From: Desulfovibrio sp.
GTDB taxonomy: Bacteria; Desulfobacterota; Desulfovibrionia; Desulfovibrionales; Desulfovibrionaceae
NCBI GenBank assembly: GCA_014804915.1
Contig: JAAUYW010000138.1
Location: forward strand, 1 to 9,263
Direction: 5' to 3'
DNA length: 9,263 nt
The notes under the pieces are model-generated. The model was not told the origin of the DNA and did no database searches. It saw only the letters and a program-made list of their open reading frames with translations. This document shows, in pieces, positions 7,251 through 9,263 of the stretch; position 1 is the stretch's first letter; each line of letters begins with the position of its first letter. Made by a program: the position numbers and the translations under genes.

Positions 7251-7499
7251 TCAGCCCTGCCTGTCCAGTTTGCGCATTAATTGGCGCGTGTCGCGCCAGA
7301 CATTGAGAAAGCCGGCGCCAATGCCCACAAACAGGAAGGCAAGTCCGCACCAGGGCGTAGTGGCAAGCCAGCAGTCAAGGCCGTAGCCAATGCCAAAGCC
7401 GACAGCCGGCCCGCTGACCATGTGCAGGCCAATTACGCCCGCATTTGACATTGCGCGCGCGCCTTCTGTCTGAAGATTCAGAAAACCCTTGATATCCAT
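7251..7499 (-). CDS. atpZ: AtpZ/AtpI-family small membrane protein
   Basis: First gene of the F0 operon, 82 residues. Two membrane helices (about 20-42 and 50-68) form the hairpin typical of the ATPase_gene1 (AtpZ) family, with the glycine pattern GPAVGFGIGYGLDCWL and the second-helix pattern FVGIGAGFLNVWRDTR. AtpZ with AtpI has been proposed to form a Mg/Ca transport or assembly unit for ATP synthase. The ATG at 7497-7499 has AAGG (7505-7508) 5 nt upstream; M17 is a possible alternative but would leave the membrane helix almost at the N-terminus. The ribosome site lies in or beside the palindrome at 7508-7520. Confidence 0.82.
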   Translation of the reverse strand: MDIKGFLNLQTEGARAMSNAGVIGLHMVSGPAVGFGIGYGLDCWLATTPWCGLAFLFVGIGAGFLNVWRDTRQLMRKLDRQG

Positions 7500-7504
7500 G
7501 TGTG

Positions 7505-7522
7505 CCTTGTAATTATTACAGG
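7505..7522 (-). promoter_or_regulatory. Operator-like palindrome / hairpin at the atpZ ribosome binding site
   Basis: TGTAAT and ATTACA flank a single central base (7508-7520), a perfect 13-bp dyad in otherwise GC-richer DNA. In the transcript, CCT just before the dyad can also pair with the AGG of the atpZ Shine-Dalgarno (7505-7507), so it could bind a protein as DNA or hide the ribosome site as RNA. I cannot assign a regulator. Confidence 0.4.
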
Positions 7523-7555
7523 CTCTGCGCCAGAAATTGCAATAGTACTGAAGAG

Positions 7556-7597
7556 CAGGGCGCCCGGGAGCAAGTTTGCGGAATCCTATACGCCCTG
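7556..7597 (-). promoter_or_regulatory. Leader stem in the atp transcript
   Basis: CAGGGCG (7556-7562) and CGCCCTG (7591-7597) are perfect 7-bp complements enclosing 28 nt in the untranslated leader, between the promoter and atpZ. No T run follows, so it is not a simple terminator. It does not match a riboswitch that I recognise. Confidence 0.35.
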
Positions 7598-7620
7598 TGT
7601 TGTCAATTTAATTCTTATCA

Positions 7621-7649
7621 AGTCTAGCAGGAGAGCCAGCGCGCGTCAA
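7621..7649 (-). promoter_or_regulatory. Sigma70-type promoter of the F0 operon
   Basis: On the minus strand TTGACG (7644-7649, 5 of 6 consensus) is followed after exactly 17 nt by TAGACT (7621-7626, 4 of 6), with TGC directly before it giving an extended -10. Transcription would start near 7612-7614, leaving a leader of about 115 nt before atpZ. A second TTGACA at 7601-7606 has no -10 at a proper distance. Confidence 0.65.
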
Positions 7650-7721
7650 TCGCTGCAAAAATTTCGTCCAGGCTGGCCATGTTTGCGCTGCGCCGTCATT
7701 TTCACTTTCGCAAGGCGCCCC

Positions 7722-9038
7722 CTATTCCGGCGGATTCACAATCATGATCGCAATGTCCATGACATTGGTGCGCGTAGGCCCGGTCACAAACAGGTCGCCA
7801 GCCATTTTCAGTCCGTTGTAGCTGTCGTTATTTTCAAGGTATTTAGCGCCTTTGCCTTCCAGCCGGTCTGCAGTATCAAAAATGGTAAAGCCGCCGGCGG
7901 CGTCAGTGGGGCCGTCTGTGCCATCCGTGCCGGCGAACAGGCAGCTGATTCGTTTTTCGCCGGAAAGCAGGAGCGCGGCTGCAAGAGCCATCTCCTGGTT
8001 GCGGCCCCCCAGGCCTGAGCCGTGAAGCGTAACAGTGGTCTCGCCGCCAGCCAGCAGGCAAACCGGCTTGTCGTCCGGGCCAAGGGAACTTGCGGTTTCT
8101 TTTGCCAGCTGTGCAAGTCTTGCGGCTGCCTCCCTGGCTTCGCCGCCCAGTTCGGGCCGGATTATCCTGGGCGCAAGGCCAAGTTTTTCGGCTTCGCGGG
8201 CGGCTGCTCGCAGGGCCTGCTCATTGCTGGCGACAATAATATTGCTCACTTTGGCGAATAACGGGTCAGCCGGTTTTGGCGTTTCGCTGATCTCCCCATT
8301 TGCGCCGGCCTCGAGATGCGCCAGGACTTTGGCAGGCAGCTTTTCCGCAAGCCGGTATTTGCTGATTATCGCCAGGGCCTCTGCGAAGGTGCCTGCATCC
8401 GGAGCGGTTGGCCCCGAGGCGATAGCCGAAAGGTCATCGCCCACGACATCGGAAACAATCAGGGACAGTACGTTTGCGCCATTTGCGGCTCTTGCCAGCT
8501 GGCCGCCAGCAAGCAGGGAAAGGTGTTTGCGAACAGTATTCAGCTCGCCAATGCTTGACCCAGAAGCGAGCAGCGCTGCTGTGGTTTTTTGCAAATCCTC
8601 AAGCGCAAGGCCCCTGGCCGGAGCTGGCAAAAGCGCGCTGGCCCCGCCTGTGAAAAGACAAAGCAGAAGGTCTTCCGGCCTTGCCTGTCTGGCAAGCTCA
8701 AGCAGCTCTGCCGCAGCGGCCTCCCCTGAAGCGTCGGGCACAGGGTGCGCCGCTTCCGCAATCCTGATTTTGTCCAGCGGCAAACCATGACCATGCTTGA
8801 CAACAAGCAGGCCGGAATCAATGCGATCACCAAGCAGTTTCTCAACTGCCTGTCCCATTGGAGCCGCGCCCTTGCCCGCTCCAGCGACAAGCAGCCTGCC
8901 CTTGCCAAGATCGTATTCGCGGCCGCCGGCCAGAAGGCGGTCGCCTTTTCTGCTCACATGCCTGAGCAGCGCCTCGCCAGGCTGCACAGCCTGCAATGCG
9001 GCCCTGAAAATCGCTTCCAGCTGTTCCCTTGCTGTCAT
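7722..9038 (-). CDS. Glycerate 2-kinase, class II (MOFRL family)
   Basis: This enzyme phosphorylates D-glycerate with ATP to 2-phosphoglycerate, feeding serine, hydroxypyruvate or tartronate breakdown into lower glycolysis. At 438 residues it has the normal length of the TtuD/GckA type. Family motifs in order are AGAGKGAAPMG (52-62) with the likely catalytic K56, GGASALLPAP (131-140), NTVRKHLS (167-174), VSDVVGDDLSAIASGPTAPD (195-214), GGETTVTLHGSGLGGRNQE (331-349) with the conserved R346, DGTDGPTDAAGG (372-383) and TGPTRTNVMD (419-428). The last three form the C-terminal MOFRL domain. GGAGG at 9044-9048, 5 nt before the ATG, fixes the start. It is on the same strand as the atp operon but 222 nt away with a separate promoter, so probably not co-transcribed. 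It is unrelated to the GarK/GlxK class I kinases. Confidence 0.95.
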   Translation of the reverse strand: MTAREQLEAIFRAALQAVQPGEALLRHVSRKGDRLLAGGREYDLGKGRLLVAGAGKGAAPMGQAVEKLLGDRIDSGLLVVKHGHGLPLDKIRIAEAAHPVPDASGEAAAAELLELARQARPEDLLLCLFTGGASALLPAPARGLALEDLQKTTAALLASGSSIGELNTVRKHLSLLAGGQLARAANGANVLSLIVSDVVGDDLSAIASGPTAPDAGTFAEALAIISKYRLAEKLPAKVLAHLEAGANGEISETPKPADPLFAKVSNIIVASNEQALRAAAREAEKLGLAPRIIRPELGGEAREAAARLAQLAKETASSLGPDDKPVCLLAGGETTVTLHGSGLGGRNQEMALAAALLLSGEKRISCLFAGTDGTDGPTDAAGGFTIFDTADRLEGKGAKYLENNDSYNGLKMAGDLFVTGPTRTNVMDIAIMIVNPPE

Positions 9039-9246
9039 TGCTTCCTCCAGTCAATCCAGATTGCAACGCGCTCCATTGCACTGTCAAGCAGCTCGTTTTT
9101 GCGCAGGAGCAAAAGCGGGCGCCAGGCTGCCAAAAAAAAGTTTTTTCGAGAATATTCAATTTTTCTATTAGCTATATCGCCTGGTTATCCTGATTATGAA
9201 CCTAATTTTCAATTTTCATATAGAAATAGGAGGAAAATCGGATTTG
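9039..9246. other. Divergent intergenic region with AT-rich core
   Basis: No gene is visible. The part next to the kinase is of normal composition and has TTGACA on the minus strand (9082-9087) but no convincing -10 17-18 nt on. From about 9130 to 9240 the DNA becomes very AT-rich, with an A8 and a T6 run around 9132-9146 and the 9-mer TTCAATTTT twice (9155-9163 and 9208-9216). This looks like promoter DNA for a plus-strand gene and perhaps also the kinase. I could not fix a promoter for either direction. Confidence 0.4.
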
Positions 9247-9263
9247 ATGTTGACTGGCGCGGA
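9247..9263 (+). CDS. Possible start of a plus-strand gene, cut by the window edge
   Basis: A perfect AGGAGG (9228-9233) is followed after 13 nt by ATG at 9247, with an in-frame TTG at 9244 that would give a better 10-nt spacing. Only five full codons (MLTGA) are in the window, so the product cannot be named. The case rests on the strong ribosome site and the AT-rich upstream DNA. Confidence 0.3.

Noticed and set aside
7585..7606. TTGACA with TATAGG on the minus strand as a second atp promoter
   Set aside because: Spacing is only 10 nt, and no -10 lies at 16-18 nt.
7624..7680. 18-codon minus-strand open frame (MASLDEIFAA start) between the kinase and atpZ
   Set aside because: Reads well but has no Shine-Dalgarno and overlaps the -35 and -10 of the atp promoter; too short to support.
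7500..7722. Intrinsic terminator after the glycerate kinase
   Set aside because: GCGCC and GGCGC near 7690-7718 can pair, but the loop is large and no T run follows.
8035..8790. Long plus-strand open frame opposite the glycerate kinase
   Set aside because: Serine/alanine-rich low-complexity translation, mirror of the GC-rich kinase codons; the minus strand has all the family motifs.
9109..9123. Sigma54-like GG/GC pair on the minus strand upstream of glycerate kinase
   Set aside because: The GG and GC dinucleotides are 11 nt apart instead of the strict 10.

Overview
The window reads as a stretch of chromosomal, mostly housekeeping DNA from a moderately GC-rich Gram-negative bacterium. The organism is inferred, not shown. 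The cluster atpZ-atpI-atpB-atpE (F0 a and c subunits without b, delta or F1 genes), the c subunit with a signal-like N-terminal extension, and the proA-nadD pair together suggest a Desulfobacterota member, possibly of the Desulfovibrio type. I see no mobile element, CRISPR array, rRNA or tRNA.

Plus strand, 2-5303: six tightly packed genes that look like one operon. It opens inside proA (glutamyl-phosphate reductase, 5' end outside the window), followed by nadD (NaMN adenylyltransferase), a TPR protein, a YkgJ-type cysteine-cluster protein, a zinc-finger-less J-domain protein, and a multi-pass MOP-type polysaccharide/lipid-linked oligosaccharide flippase. Gaps are 10, -7, 35, 3 and -1 nt, so translational coupling is likely at several junctions. 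The genes do not form one obvious pathway: proline synthesis, NAD synthesis, protein quality control and envelope export sit together.

Minus strand, 7649 down to 5352: an F0-only ATP synthase operon. A good sigma70-type promoter (TTGACG, 17 nt, TAGACT with an extended -10 TG) drives a leader of about 115 nt holding a 7-bp stem and a 13-bp perfect palindrome next to the atpZ ribosome binding site. Then come atpZ, atpI, atpB, atpE and an unrecognised 95-residue membrane protein. Hairpins with the same GCAA tetraloop lie after atpB and after atpE. The F0 subunits build the membrane proton channel; AtpZ and AtpI are assembly or ion-supply accessories. The b and F1 subunits must be encoded elsewhere. 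This operon converges with the plus-strand operon at 5304-5351.

Minus strand, 9038-7722: a complete class II (MOFRL) glycerate 2-kinase. Upstream of it, 9039-9263 is partly very AT-rich and ends with a strong Shine-Dalgarno and a possible start of a divergent plus-strand gene that is cut off by the window edge.

I found no clear evidence of a new defence, mobile or RNA system. The points most worth a second look are the small membrane protein behind atpE, the paired GCAA hairpins, the operator-like palindrome before atpZ, and the J-protein/flippase coupling.
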